Of a DNA stretch of 64,000 nt, positions 32,428 to 40,850 are shown in pieces. How positions within the stretch are numbered: position 1 is the stretch's first letter; the number at the start of each line of letters is the position of its first letter. Both the position numbers and the translations under genes were made by a program. The notes beneath the pieces are model-generated. The model saw only the letters and a list, made by a program, of their open reading frames with translations, made no database searches and had not been told where the DNA came from. This stretch comes from an uncultured Collinsella sp. GTDB lineage: Bacteria > Actinomycetota > Coriobacteriia > Coriobacteriales > Coriobacteriaceae. The stretch spans positions 62,001 through 126,000 of the forward strand of contig CAADUO010000063.1 in the NCBI GenBank assembly GCA_900752215.1. Direction: 5' to 3'.

Positions 32428-34203
32428 TTACTTCGAAAGCTGCTCGGAGACGAAGGCGAGAGACTTATCGCCGTTCTGGGAGAGCTCGATGTACTGCTTA
32501 CCGCGGCAGGCGACGCACTTGTTGCCCACGCGCTCGCAGTCTTTCTGCAGGTCGGCCAGGTAGCTGGCGGCCTGCGGGGCCAGGACGACCAGGTCAAAGT
32601 CGGGGAGCATGTCAACGTGGTTGCCATAGGCCTCGGCAGCGGTCTCAAGATTGATGCCGCGCTCCTTGGCGGCCTTGGCCAGCGCGTTGGCGAGCAGACC
32701 CGAGGTTCCGCCGCCCTGGCAGAGCACGAGCACGCGCTTGCCGTTGAGGTCGCTGGCGGTCGTTGCCTCGGCAGCGGGTGCTGCGGGAACGGCGGGGGCA
32801 TCGGACTTCACGGCCTCGGCAGCGGCGCCGGCGGCAACGCTCTTGGCGTCAGCCTTGCCCTGGAAGGCGTCGTTGAGCTTGGCGGCCTTCTCGGCGTTCT
32901 TGGCGGCGAGCTCCTCCTGGGAGATCTCGGCCTCCTCGGCGCACTTCTGGGCGTCATAGGCACGGAAGAAAGGGTAGTACAGAAGGAAGTCGACGACCAG
33001 GATGATGGCGAGCATCACAAAGGCGAGCGGCTGGAAGCCCAGGCCCATGATGGTGCCGATGGGGCCGGGGACGGTCCAAGGCAGGGTGTACATAAAGCCG
33101 TTCATGCCCAAGAAGTCGATAAAGATCTTGAGGATCCAGATGTTGGCGATCGGGGCAAAGACAAACGGGACAAAGAAGACGGGGTTGAGCACGATGGGCG
33201 CGGCGAACAGCAGCGGCTCGTTGACGGCAAAGCAGACGGGGACGATGGCGGCCTTACCGACGGCGCGCATCTCCTGAGACTTGGCCAGGAAGCAGAACAT
33301 AAAGACCAGGACGAGCGTGGCGCCGGTGCCGCCCATGCAGACGACGAAGTACTGGGCACCCTGGGTCAGGACAGCGGAAGCGTGCTCGCCGGCCTGGAAT
33401 GCAGCTAGGTTGTCGGTCATGTTGGCAACGAGGGCGGCGGCGATGGCGGGCTCGACGATCGAGGGGCCGTGGACGCCGACGAACCAGAACAGGCTCATGG
33501 CGCCGTAGATCACAGCGAGACCGATATAGCCGTCGGCAGCGGTGAACAGGGGCTGGAACACCTGGATGACGCCCTGGGCAAAGCAGAAGCCAAAGGCAGC
33601 GCGGAAGACGATGTCAAAGACCCAAAAGACGGTGATGCAGACGGAGAAGGGGATGATGTCCTTAAAGGTCTGCGAGATGTTGGGCGGAACCTGCTCGGGC
33701 ATCTTGACGGTGATGTTGCGCTTGATAAAGAACTTGTAGATGATGCCGGTCACAAACGCAGCGATGAAGGCAGTCAGCAGGCCCTTGGAACCAAGGTAGG
33801 TGGTGTTGAAGCCGCTGGCGGCGTCCGTGGCGATGGTGTCGCTCGAAAGGAGCAAGAAGCCGATGATGGCCGCGCACATGCATGAGATAAAGTTGATCTG
33901 GTTGTTCTTGGGCAGGTCGCGGTTCTGAGCGTCGGCGAAGTGCTTGGCGGTGGTGGCGGCACAGGCGATTGCCAGGATGCCCATGGAGTAGTTGTAGCAC
34001 TTCCACAGGGCGTTGTTGATGTCATCGGGCCAGTAGAAACCCCAGATGTTGGGGACCGAGGCTACGAGGCAGAAGATGGACGAGAAGATGATGATGGGGA
34101 TGACGGAGATAAAACCGTCGCGGATCGCCTTGAGGTACTTGTTGCGGGCGATCGCGTTGAAAAAGGGCTGGCCCTTTTCGATAGTGGCGATGAGTTGCTC
34201 CAT
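32428..34203 (-). CDS. lacE: PTS lactose-specific EIICB (LacE), module 3
   Basis: The 591-residue EIICB begins LIATIEKGQPFFNAIARNKY and has PKNNQINFISCMCAAIIGFL, GVHGPSIVEPAIAAALVANM and AVNEPLLFAAP, all closer to staphylococcal and lactococcal LacE than modules 1 and 2 are. The EIIB domain has Cys495 in LVLCQGGGTSGL, with GGG in place of GAG. It is the best candidate for the true lactose transporter. The EIIA partner is probably LacF at 35780. It is divergent from the LacI gene at 34561. Confidence 0.93.
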   Translation of the reverse strand: MEQLIATIEKGQPFFNAIARNKYLKAIRDGFISVIPIIIFSSIFCLVASVPNIWGFYWPDDINNALWKCYNYSMGILAIACAATTAKHFADAQNRDLPKNNQINFISCMCAAIIGFLLLSSDTIATDAASGFNTTYLGSKGLLTAFIAAFVTGIIYKFFIKRNITVKMPEQVPPNISQTFKDIIPFSVCITVFWVFDIVFRAAFGFCFAQGVIQVFQPLFTAADGYIGLAVIYGAMSLFWFVGVHGPSIVEPAIAAALVANMTDNLAAFQAGEHASAVLTQGAQYFVVCMGGTGATLVLVFMFCFLAKSQEMRAVGKAAIVPVCFAVNEPLLFAAPIVLNPVFFVPFVFAPIANIWILKIFIDFLGMNGFMYTLPWTVPGPIGTIMGLGFQPLAFVMLAIILVVDFLLYYPFFRAYDAQKCAEEAEISQEELAAKNAEKAAKLNDAFQGKADAKSVAAGAAAEAVKSDAPAVPAAPAAEATTASDLNGKRVLVLCQGGGTSGLLANALAKAAKERGINLETAAEAYGNHVDMLPDFDLVVLAPQAASYLADLQKDCERVGNKCVACRGKQYIELSQNGDKSLAFVSEQLSK

Positions 34204-34264
34204 GCAAAGCTCCTAAGAGTCGGTGGGTTAGCAACGATGGTAGCTTTTGACGTTCGGTTGCCAA

Positions 34265-34402
34265 AATGTTGACGTTGCCATTTTGCGACACAAAAAAAGA
34301 CGCGAACCGGTGGTTCCTGTGCCTGCGAACCGTCGATTCTTTGTGCGTAAACGTTTGAGCCGCCCGGTGGCTCTGTGTTTGCACAATGGCAACGTTAACA
34401 TT
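34265..34402. promoter_or_regulatory. pair of LacI-type operators, module 3
   Basis: AATGTTGACGTTGCCATT (34265-34282) and AATGGCAACGTTAACATT (34385-34402) are inverted variants of one 18-bp dyad, 120 bases apart in the lacE-LacI intergenic region, a spacing suited to DNA looping. Confidence 0.78.
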
Positions 34403-34440
34403 TGGGCGACAAAAGCCGTTTGGGGAAGCAGAAATGTCGG

Positions 34441-34468
34441 TGAACGGTAGGTTTTGAGTGGTAAGCGT
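34441..34468 (+). promoter_or_regulatory. direct repeat TGAACGG-N14-TAAGCGT
   Basis: The two words start 21 bases apart, upstream of a possible -10 TATACT at 34489 for the LacI gene. Confidence 0.55.
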
Positions 34469-34560
34469 ATTGCAGAGGCGGCGTTAGATATACTTGAAGG
34501 CGTTTAATATGACTGCGCAGGATGCCGTCAATGGCATCGTTGACACGGAAAGATCGACCA

Positions 34561-35565
34561 ATGGCCGCTGTTAAAAAATCGGTTTCCGTTAAGGACGTGG
34601 CGCGTCTCGCGGGCGTCTCGGAGCAGACAGTCTCGCGTACGGTGCACGATTCACCCAGCGTGCGCCCCGAGACCAAGGAGCGCGTGCGTGCCGCCATGCG
34701 CGAGCTGGGGTATCGCCCCAATTTTGCCGGTCGATCGCTGCGCCGTGGCAAGTTTAAGACCGTCGGCGTCGCCATGTTCAACATTACCGGTACAGGCAAC
34801 CTCGACCGTATGGAGGGCTTTGCTGCCGCCGCCGATAAGCACGGATACGCCATTACCCTCACGAAAGTAGATGGGCATCCGTATACCCTCGAGAGCGCAT
34901 CGTCGCGCATGAGCGCACTGCCGGTGGATGGCATGGTCGTGATCATGAATCGCATGCCGGCGGACTTTGGAACCTTCGAGCCACTGCCCGGCATGCAGAC
35001 AGTGCTCGTTACGATGTTGGAGCACCCGCTCTGTTCAACGGTCGATAACGACCAGTTCGATTGCTCGCGCCAGGTTGTCGAGTACTTGCTGAGGCAGGGG
35101 CACAAGACCGTGCATTTCATCTCGTGTCCCGAGCGCTCGCTTTCGGGCATGCAGCGCGAGGAAGGCTGGCGCGAGACATTGCACGCACATGGTATTGAGC
35201 CGCCGCGACTCGTTCGTGGCGATTGGACGGCACAGAGCGGGTATGCTGCCGGTCAGGCTCTGGCGGACGATCCGACCTGTACGGCCATTTATGCTTCTAA
35301 CGACGCCATGGCCTACGGCTGCATTCGCGGACTCGAGTCGCGCGGAAAGCACGTGCCCGAGGACGTGAGTGTGGTGGGTGTTGATGACAGTCTGGGCGAC
35401 ATCGTGCCCGATCGTCGCCTGGCCACCGTGCGCTTTGACAACAGGCGCGTCGGCATGTGGGCGGTCGACAAGATCGCCGGCGCCGAGGGCGTTGTGTCTG
35501 GCGTGGAGCACATGCTGATCCCCGGCGTGCTCGTGGAGGGCGATACGGTACGCGATTTGCGTTAG
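34561..35565 (+). CDS. LacI-family transcriptional regulator, module 3
   Basis: The 334-residue regulator has the HTH VSVKDVARLAGVSEQTVSRTVHD, the hinge YRPNFAGRSLRRG and an effector domain ending AIYASNDAMAYGCIRG, VPEDVSVVGVDDS. The start is uncertain: ATG at 34561 fits the family length and has GGAAAG nearby, while in-frame ATGs at 34522 and 34531 follow an AGGA. It probably represses lacE-lacG through the AATG-N10-CATT operators. Confidence 0.88.
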   Translation: MAAVKKSVSVKDVARLAGVSEQTVSRTVHDSPSVRPETKERVRAAMRELGYRPNFAGRSLRRGKFKTVGVAMFNITGTGNLDRMEGFAAAADKHGYAITLTKVDGHPYTLESASSRMSALPVDGMVVIMNRMPADFGTFEPLPGMQTVLVTMLEHPLCSTVDNDQFDCSRQVVEYLLRQGHKTVHFISCPERSLSGMQREEGWRETLHAHGIEPPRLVRGDWTAQSGYAAGQALADDPTCTAIYASNDAMAYGCIRGLESRGKHVPEDVSVVGVDDSLGDIVPDRRLATVRFDNRRVGMWAVDKIAGAEGVVSGVEHMLIPGVLVEGDTVRDLR

Positions 35566-35626
35566 GGTGCGGTCCTGTTTGGGTTTCCGCTAATCATGTT
35601 TGATATTGTTCGAAATGGTTTGGAAA

Positions 35627-35654
35627 CCGTTCACGGGCGAAAAAAGACCGTTCA
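35627..35654 (-). promoter_or_regulatory. direct repeat CCGTTCA-N14-CCGTTCA upstream of lacF
   Basis: Read on the minus strand this is TGAACGG twice, 21 bases apart. It precedes lacF by about 125 bases, in the opposite orientation to the other copies. Confidence 0.6.
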
Positions 35655-35779
35655 CGGCTCGAAATAACGGTTTGCATTGTTCCTTTTTGTTTGAATGTTA
35701 TTGTTTCTGTCATACACAGCGCAGCGCGTATGCCCGGACGCGATGCTCTCCGTTGGTTCATATGTGAAAGGAACGCAAT

Positions 35780-36118
35780 ATGGCAACCAAAGAAGAAATC
35801 TCGATGGTTGGATTCGAGATTGTCGCATACGCAGGTGACGCCCAGACCGATCTGCTTGCAGCGCTCGATGCTGCTCGCGAGGGTGATTTTGAGAAGGCCG
35901 AGCAACTGCACAAGGATGCCAGCGATGCACTTATCGGCGCTCACGACACGCAGACCAAGCTGCTTTCGCAGGAGGCCGGCGGTGGCGAGATGGAGATGAC
36001 CTTCATCATGGCTCACGCTCAGGATACCCTCATGACCACTATGATCCTGGAGAAGCAGACCCGCTTTACCATCGATGCCTATAAGCGCATCGCCCAGCTC
36101 GAGGCCAAGCTCGCCTAA
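35780..36118 (+). CDS. lacF: PTS lactose-specific EIIA (LacF)
   Basis: This 112-residue helical protein starts ISMVGFEIVAYAGDAQTDLL and has FIMAHAQDTLMTT. His79 in the AHAQD segment is the phosphorylation site, corresponding to His78 of known LacF, and the following Gln-Asp pair coordinates the trimer metal site. It passes phosphate from HPr to EIIB Cys of LacE. It is the only EIIA of this family in the window, so it probably serves all three EIICB proteins. GAAAGGA at 35767-35773 precedes the ATG; the gene is monocistronic. Confidence 0.94.
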   Translation: MATKEEISMVGFEIVAYAGDAQTDLLAALDAAREGDFEKAEQLHKDASDALIGAHDTQTKLLSQEAGGGEMEMTFIMAHAQDTLMTTMILEKQTRFTIDAYKRIAQLEAKLA

Positions 36119-36147
36119 CGAGCCCGCACAACCTCGTCCCCTTCCAA

Positions 36148-36180
36148 AAGCTCTGCTGCTACCCGCAGCAGGGCTTTTTC
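36148..36180 (+). terminator. rho-independent terminator after lacF
   Basis: AAGCTCTGCTGC and GCAGCAGGGCTT pair with one mismatch around a short loop, followed by TTTTTC. Confidence 0.92.
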
Positions 36181-36192
36181 TGTTCTTCTCCA

Positions 36193-36259
36193 AGTTGCGG
36201 TGAAATAGGGACTGAATAGGGGCCGGCGGGCGCAAAACAATCCCTATTCCACCGCAACT
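36193..36259. repeat. 67-bp palindromic element
   Basis: Arms AGTTGCGGTGAAATAGGGA (36193-36211) and 36241-36259 are complementary at 18 of 19 positions. It is a single copy here, between the lacF terminator and the membrane protein gene. Confidence 0.75.
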
Positions 36260-36403
36260 CATCCGGAGATAGTCATTGGGGCGTTCTTAAACGACTAGGC
36301 ATTGGGGACAGTCTTGGTGCGCTCCGTTCGTCTTGCCGTTCGGTTTTTCGCTGGGTGGGTATACTTCCATCCGCAATACAGGCCGGAATGAGGAGGTATC
36401 CAA

Positions 36404-37426
36404 ATGCCGGACAACGGATCGATTCAAAAGAGAGACGCGAACGAGATGGCTCATGGGCGTCCTGTCCAGATAACCGAGCACACGACGGTAACAGAGCTGC
36501 AGCCCAGCCTGTCCGATGTCGTGTGCGCAAACAAAAAGCTGCAGATCGGTATCATCGTTGCCCTTGTGGTGCTGGCGTTGCTGTCGGGCTTTGTGGCCCG
36601 TCCGCATTTCGCCGATACCAAAACTTGGGACTCCACCATCGAGGTCATCGATCAAAAGAAAGGTAACGTACTGGCGCTCACGACCTCGTGCGTGGCGCTG
36701 TCTGCGGGCATCACTGCGCTGCCGGGCGATACGGGAACGCCGGTTGCCGAGCAGCTCGCACAGCTTTCAGGCAACCTTGGTATCGTGCTTGCCGTGCTAT
36801 ACCTAGAGAAATATTTGCTCACGATTTTGTGGTCGGTTGGCCTGGGCATCTTAATCCCGTCTGCGTTGGTGCTCTTTGCGGTGTCGCTCGGCATTCACGG
36901 GCGCTGGAGCACGAGCGCTGTTCTGCGCCGTGTGGCGACACGCGTGCTGGTGGTTGCCGTGATCGGCATGGCGCTCGTGCCCGCGAGCGTATGGGTGTCG
37001 CAGAAGGTCGATGAAACGTATCGCGTAAGTATTGAGCAAGCTGAGCAAAAGGCTGCGGACGCAGCCGACACCACGGACAAGTCAGCCGAGACCAGCTCAA
37101 AATCGAACAAGAAAAAATCCGAGGCCACGGAGTCCAAAAACGTGCTCGAGCAGTTGACCGATGGGGCATCGAGCCTTGTTACGTCGGTAACCAGTGGTGC
37201 CAAGCAGATGACCGACGAGATCGTGCAGCAGGTGACCGATCTCATCGAAGGCGTCATCGTGATGATCGTGACCTCGTGCGTGATTCCATTGCTGGTGCTC
37301 GCGGCGTTTCTGTGGCTGGGGCATGTGCTGCTGGGGATTGATATTTCCGGCCCGGCGAACTATTTGACGGGCCGCTTTCTGAGTGCTCCGTCCAAGCACA
37401 CCAAAAAAGGTAGGCAGGTCGAGTAG
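36404..37426 (+). CDS. membrane protein of unknown function
   Basis: The 340-residue protein is not recognised. It has a hydrophobic segment at about residues 47-66, several more between about 125 and 200, and a final one at about 283-310. Between them, residues about 205-280 are hydrophilic and rich in Ser, Lys, Glu and Ala (coiled-coil-like), then a Thr/Val/Gln amphipathic stretch (LEQLTDGASSLVTSVTSGAK). The C-terminus is basic. AGGAGG at 36391-36396 gives a strong ribosome site. It is a single-gene unit with its own terminator, just upstream of lacAB, with no visible link to sugar use. Confidence 0.75.
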   Translation: MPDNGSIQKRDANEMAHGRPVQITEHTTVTELQPSLSDVVCANKKLQIGIIVALVVLALLSGFVARPHFADTKTWDSTIEVIDQKKGNVLALTTSCVALSAGITALPGDTGTPVAEQLAQLSGNLGIVLAVLYLEKYLLTILWSVGLGILIPSALVLFAVSLGIHGRWSTSAVLRRVATRVLVVAVIGMALVPASVWVSQKVDETYRVSIEQAEQKAADAADTTDKSAETSSKSNKKKSEATESKNVLEQLTDGASSLVTSVTSGAKQMTDEIVQQVTDLIEGVIVMIVTSCVIPLLVLAAFLWLGHVLLGIDISGPANYLTGRFLSAPSKHTKKGRQVE

Positions 37427-37458
37427 CTAAAACAGCTGTATTTGCTGGGGCATACCGC

Positions 37459-37500
37459 AAAGGGACGGCCGAGACTCGTTCTCGGCCGTCCCTTTTGTTT
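37459..37500 (+). terminator. rho-independent terminator
   Basis: AAAGGGACGGCCGAGA pairs perfectly with TCTCGGCCGTCCCTTT and is followed by TGTTTG. Confidence 0.93.
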
Positions 37501-37565
37501 GTTGAAGACGTGCCAGGACGAAGCTTTCACGATCCCAAACGGTCAGCAATCATCCGTGAACGATA

Positions 37566-37642
37566 TTTGTTCAAAAAAGAACAAAGATAAACAAATAGTT
37601 GTTGCAGTTACTGTTCGAATGTGTTCAAATAAACATGAACAG
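37566..37642. promoter_or_regulatory. TGTTC/GAACA palindromes upstream of lacA
   Basis: TTTGTTC-N6-GAACAAA (37566-37585) is a perfect dyad. CTGTTC (37611-37616) and GAACAG (37637-37642) enclose GTTCA/TGAAC. This A+T-rich block is the likely operator/promoter region of lacAB; T-rich TGTT words are typical of DeoR-type LacR sites. Confidence 0.55.
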
Positions 37643-37735
37643 TGAAGAACCGCACATTCAGATGCCCGGACCTGAACGCGATTCAACACTTCCAAACAGA
37701 AACTACGCACCTGCGTATCTCTCAAGGAGGATGTC

Positions 37736-38164
37736 ATGAGGGTTGTAATCGCTTCCGATGCCGACGGTATGTCGATGAAGGAGTCCATCAAGGAGATGCT
37801 CATCGCCGACGGTCACGAGGTCGTCGACTATTCCGAGACCCCTGCCGCGGACTTTGTCGATTCCGCCACCGCCGTTGCCAAGGACCTGCTGGAGCACAAG
37901 GATTCTCAGGGCTTCGCATTCGATAAGTACGGCGTCGGCTCCTATATGGCCGCCGTCAAGATCAAGGGCATGGTCGTCGCCAACATTTCCGATGAGCGTT
38001 CCGCTTACATGACCCGCGAGCACAACGGCTCGCGCATGGTCACCATGGGCCCGGGCGTTGTGGGCACCGAGGTCGCCAAGAAGATCGCCCGCGAGTTCCT
38101 GCGCGCCCAGTACGCCGGCGGTCGTCACCAGATCCGTGTCGACATGCTCAATAAGATGGCCTAA
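37736..38164 (+). CDS. lacA: galactose-6-phosphate isomerase subunit LacA
   Basis: The 142-residue RpiB/LacA-type protein starts MRVVIASDADGMSMKESIKEML and keeps the family segment VGSYMAAVKIKGMVVANISDERSAYMTREHNGSRMVTMGPGVVG (split around residues 63-106). LacA forms a heteromultimer with LacB to convert galactose-6-P to tagatose-6-P. AAGGAGG at 37724-37730 precedes the ATG, and lacB follows after 63 bases. Confidence 0.94.
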   Translation: MRVVIASDADGMSMKESIKEMLIADGHEVVDYSETPAADFVDSATAVAKDLLEHKDSQGFAFDKYGVGSYMAAVKIKGMVVANISDERSAYMTREHNGSRMVTMGPGVVGTEVAKKIAREFLRAQYAGGRHQIRVDMLNKMA

Positions 38165-38227
38165 CGAGAGCCACCGAGAACTCGAACTTCTATCTCAACT
38201 TGTGAATTCAGACGAAAGGACGTTCTG

Positions 38228-38752
38228 ATGAAGAAGACCATCGCAATCGGTTGCGACCATATCGTTACGGACGAGAAGATCTATCTGGCCGACCGCCTGG
38301 AGCAGGCTGGCTACAAGGTGCTTGACTGCGGCACCTACAGCCACACCCGTACGCACTATCCCATCTACGGTAAGGCCGTGGGCGAGGCCGTTGCCAGCGG
38401 CAAGGCCGACTTTGGCGTGGCCCTGTGCGGCACCGGCATCGGCATCACCAACGCCGTCAACAAGGTTCCCGGCGCCCGCTGCGCCCTGGTTCGCGACATG
38501 ACCTCTGCCCTGTATGCCCGTCGCGAGCTCAACGCCAACATCGTGGGCTTTGGCGGCAAGATCACCGGCGAGTTCCTGATGGCCGACATCATGCTTGCCT
38601 TCCTGGAGGAGCCCTACGACAAGACTCCCGAGCACGATGCCTTGATCGCCAAGATCGATGCCTGCAATAAGGCCGACGCCGAGGCTCAGGCTGACCCGCA
38701 CTTCTTTGACGAGTTCCTGGAGAAGTGGGACCGCGGCGAATACCACGACTAG
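38228..38752 (+). CDS. lacB: galactose-6-phosphate isomerase subunit LacB
   Basis: The 174-residue protein has the LacB/RpiB core AIGCDHIVTDEKIYLADRLE, DFGVALCGTGIGITNAVNKVPGARCALVRDM (residues about 62-92) with the active-site Cys in the LCGTGIG loop, and RRELNANIVGFGGKITGEFL. It pairs with LacA. GAAAGGA at 38214-38220 precedes the ATG. lacX and lacC follow in the usual lactose-operon order A, B, X, C. Confidence 0.94.
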   Translation: MKKTIAIGCDHIVTDEKIYLADRLEQAGYKVLDCGTYSHTRTHYPIYGKAVGEAVASGKADFGVALCGTGIGITNAVNKVPGARCALVRDMTSALYARRELNANIVGFGGKITGEFLMADIMLAFLEEPYDKTPEHDALIAKIDACNKADAEAQADPHFFDEFLEKWDRGEYHD

Positions 38753-38871
38753 TGGGGTTCCGGCGTAATTAACTAGTCCGTTGACGGCTCGCGTTTCTGT
38801 GAGGGGGCGCGGGCCGGTTTTCTATCGGCCCTATTGACTTGGCGGGCTGTCGTAAGAAAGGGAAGGCTCCT

Positions 38872-39753
38872 ATGGAGTTTGTTCTTGATAACGGTTCTAT
38901 CCGCGTAGCACTGAGCACGGCGGGCGGGTCGTTCACTTCTATTGCGGCCAACGGCCGTGAGTACCTGTGGCAGGGTGATTCTTCGGTCTGGTCGGGCCAG
39001 GCACCCATTTGCTTCCCGATCTGCGGCGGCCTTCGTGACGGTCGCGCGATGACTATGGGTGGTCGCGAGGTCAAGCTCGCCCGCCATGGTTTTGCCCGCA
39101 AGCAGGAGTGGAAGCTCGAGAAGCAGAGTGACAACATGGTTGCGCTGAGCCTAAGCTCTGCCGACCATGCCGAGTTGCTCGAGCAGTACCCGTATCCGTT
39201 TAAGATCGTTGCTCGTTACACGATCGATTCGGAAAAGGTGGCCGTGTCGTACGAGGTGACCAATGAGGGCATCGAGGATATGCCATTCTTTGTGGGTGGT
39301 CACCCCGGCTTTAAGTGCCCGCTCGACGAGGGCGAGTCCTACGACGACTATGAACTTCGTTTCGATCAGCGTGAGGCGACCGAGCTTTGCACCGCTGTTC
39401 CCTCCACAGGCCTGATCGATGTCGAGCACCGTAGCAAGAACCCGATGGTCGGCCACGATCTGCCGCTTACCCATGAACTCTTTGACTTCGCGGAGACCAT
39501 CTTCGACGTGCTCGAGAGCCGCGTGGTTACGCTGACCAAGAAAACCGAGAACAAGGGCGTGCGCCTGACGTTCCCCGATATGCCGTACCTGATTGTGTGG
39601 AGCAAGCCAGAGGGCGACTTTGTGGCTGTTGAACCGTGGGGTGGTCTGTCCACCTGCTCCGACGAGGACGATATCCTGGAGCACAAGCGTGGCTGCCTGG
39701 TGGCTAAGCCGGGGGAGACTGTTACCCGCGGCTTTGAGATCGAGATCCTTTAA
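38872..39753 (+). CDS. lacX: LacX-like aldose 1-epimerase-family protein, copy 2
   Basis: The 293-residue protein equals copy 1 (13496) in length and in nearly all motif segments: GQAPICFPICGGLRD, RHGFARKQEWKL, GGHPGFKCPLDEGE, YLIVWSKPEGDFVAVEPWGG. GGAAGG at 38861-38866 sets the ATG at 38872. It lies in the lacAB-lacX-lacC unit, so it probably acts on galactose- or tagatose-phosphate anomers in this branch. Its exact reaction is not established. Confidence 0.88.
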   Translation: MEFVLDNGSIRVALSTAGGSFTSIAANGREYLWQGDSSVWSGQAPICFPICGGLRDGRAMTMGGREVKLARHGFARKQEWKLEKQSDNMVALSLSSADHAELLEQYPYPFKIVARYTIDSEKVAVSYEVTNEGIEDMPFFVGGHPGFKCPLDEGESYDDYELRFDQREATELCTAVPSTGLIDVEHRSKNPMVGHDLPLTHELFDFAETIFDVLESRVVTLTKKTENKGVRLTFPDMPYLIVWSKPEGDFVAVEPWGGLSTCSDEDDILEHKRGCLVAKPGETVTRGFEIEIL

Positions 39754-39806
39754 CGAGTTATCGTATGTTTGGGGCGGGTCATGCCGCCCCGGAACAGGAG
39801 TTCAAC

Positions 39807-40742
39807 ATGATTCTGACCGTTACCATGAACCCGTCGATTGATACGCGCTATCAGCTCGACAAGTTGATCATCGACGACGTGAACCGTGTGACGCCCGAAA
39901 AGACTGCTGGCGGCAAGGGCCTCAACGTGAGCCGTGTGCTGCTGCAGCTGGGCGACGACGTACTTGCAACCGGCCTGCTTGGCGGTCACATGGGTGCCTA
40001 TATGGCCGAGCTTATGGATGCCGATGGCGTCAAGAACGACTTTGTGCCCATTGCCGGTGAGACGCGCATTTGTCTGAATATTCTGCACGAGGGCAATCAG
40101 ACCGAGCTGCTGGAGAGCGGCCCGCAGATCGCCCCGGCCGAGCTCGAGGCCTTTACGGCCAAGTTCGCCGAGCTTGCAGCGAAGGCGGACGTTGTGACGC
40201 TTTCGGGCTCGCTGCCGCGTGGTGTCGATGTCGGCTACTATGCCGAGCTCGTCAAGATCGCCGAGGAGGCGGGCGCCAAGGTACTGCTCGACACCTCGGG
40301 TGCATCGCTGGAAGCCGCGCTGGAGTCCGACGCTAAGCCTGAGCTCGTAAAGCCCAACCTGACCGAGATTAACGGTCTGCTGGGTACGTCCTTTACGACC
40401 GACGATGTCGATGCCCTGCGCGAGGCGCTTGCCGCCGATGGACGCTTTGCCGGTATTCCCTGGGTTGTTGTCTCGATGGGTGCTGCCGGTTCGGTGGGCT
40501 TCCATGAGGGACACGCGTTCCGCGCCAAGACGCCCGCGATTGCGGCTGTGAACGCGACGGGTTCCGGCGACTCGACCATCGCCGGCTTTGCGCATGCCAT
40601 TGCTGCTGGTGCCGACGACGTCACGGTGCTCAAGACCGCCAATACCTGCGGCAAGCTCAACGCCATGGATCCCAAGACCGGCCACCTGGTCATGGACCGC
40701 TGGGACGAGGTCTACAACAGCGTTGTCGTGACTGAACTCTAG
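39807..40742 (+). CDS. lacC: tagatose-6-phosphate kinase (LacC), copy 2
   Basis: The 311-residue PfkB-family kinase starts MILTVTMNPSIDTRYQLDK and has GGKGLNVSRVLLQLG and NATGSGDSTIAGFAHAIAAG. It differs from copy 1 mostly by conservative changes and has no gaps. It makes tagatose-1,6-bisphosphate from the LacAB product. ACAGGAG at 39794-39800 precedes the ATG. No aldolase gene follows; the nearest is at 47542. Confidence 0.92.
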   Translation: MILTVTMNPSIDTRYQLDKLIIDDVNRVTPEKTAGGKGLNVSRVLLQLGDDVLATGLLGGHMGAYMAELMDADGVKNDFVPIAGETRICLNILHEGNQTELLESGPQIAPAELEAFTAKFAELAAKADVVTLSGSLPRGVDVGYYAELVKIAEEAGAKVLLDTSGASLEAALESDAKPELVKPNLTEINGLLGTSFTTDDVDALREALAADGRFAGIPWVVVSMGAAGSVGFHEGHAFRAKTPAIAAVNATGSGDSTIAGFAHAIAAGADDVTVLKTANTCGKLNAMDPKTGHLVMDRWDEVYNSVVVTEL

Positions 40743-40763
40743 GAGTCGCGACGCCGAACACTC

Positions 40764-40803
40764 AAAAACGGCGCCCGTCGGCGATGTTGCCGGCGGGCGC
40801 CGT
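40764..40803. terminator. stem-loop between convergent lacC and galT
   Basis: ACGGCGCCCGTCGGC and GCCGGCGGGCGCCGT pair with one mismatch. The T tract is on the minus strand (AAAAA at 40764-40768), so it serves galT best and may also stop lacC transcripts. Confidence 0.8.
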
Positions 40804-40850
40804 TGCCTTGAGGACGAAATGATCCGTTTTCCTCCGTCCCCAAGGGATCA

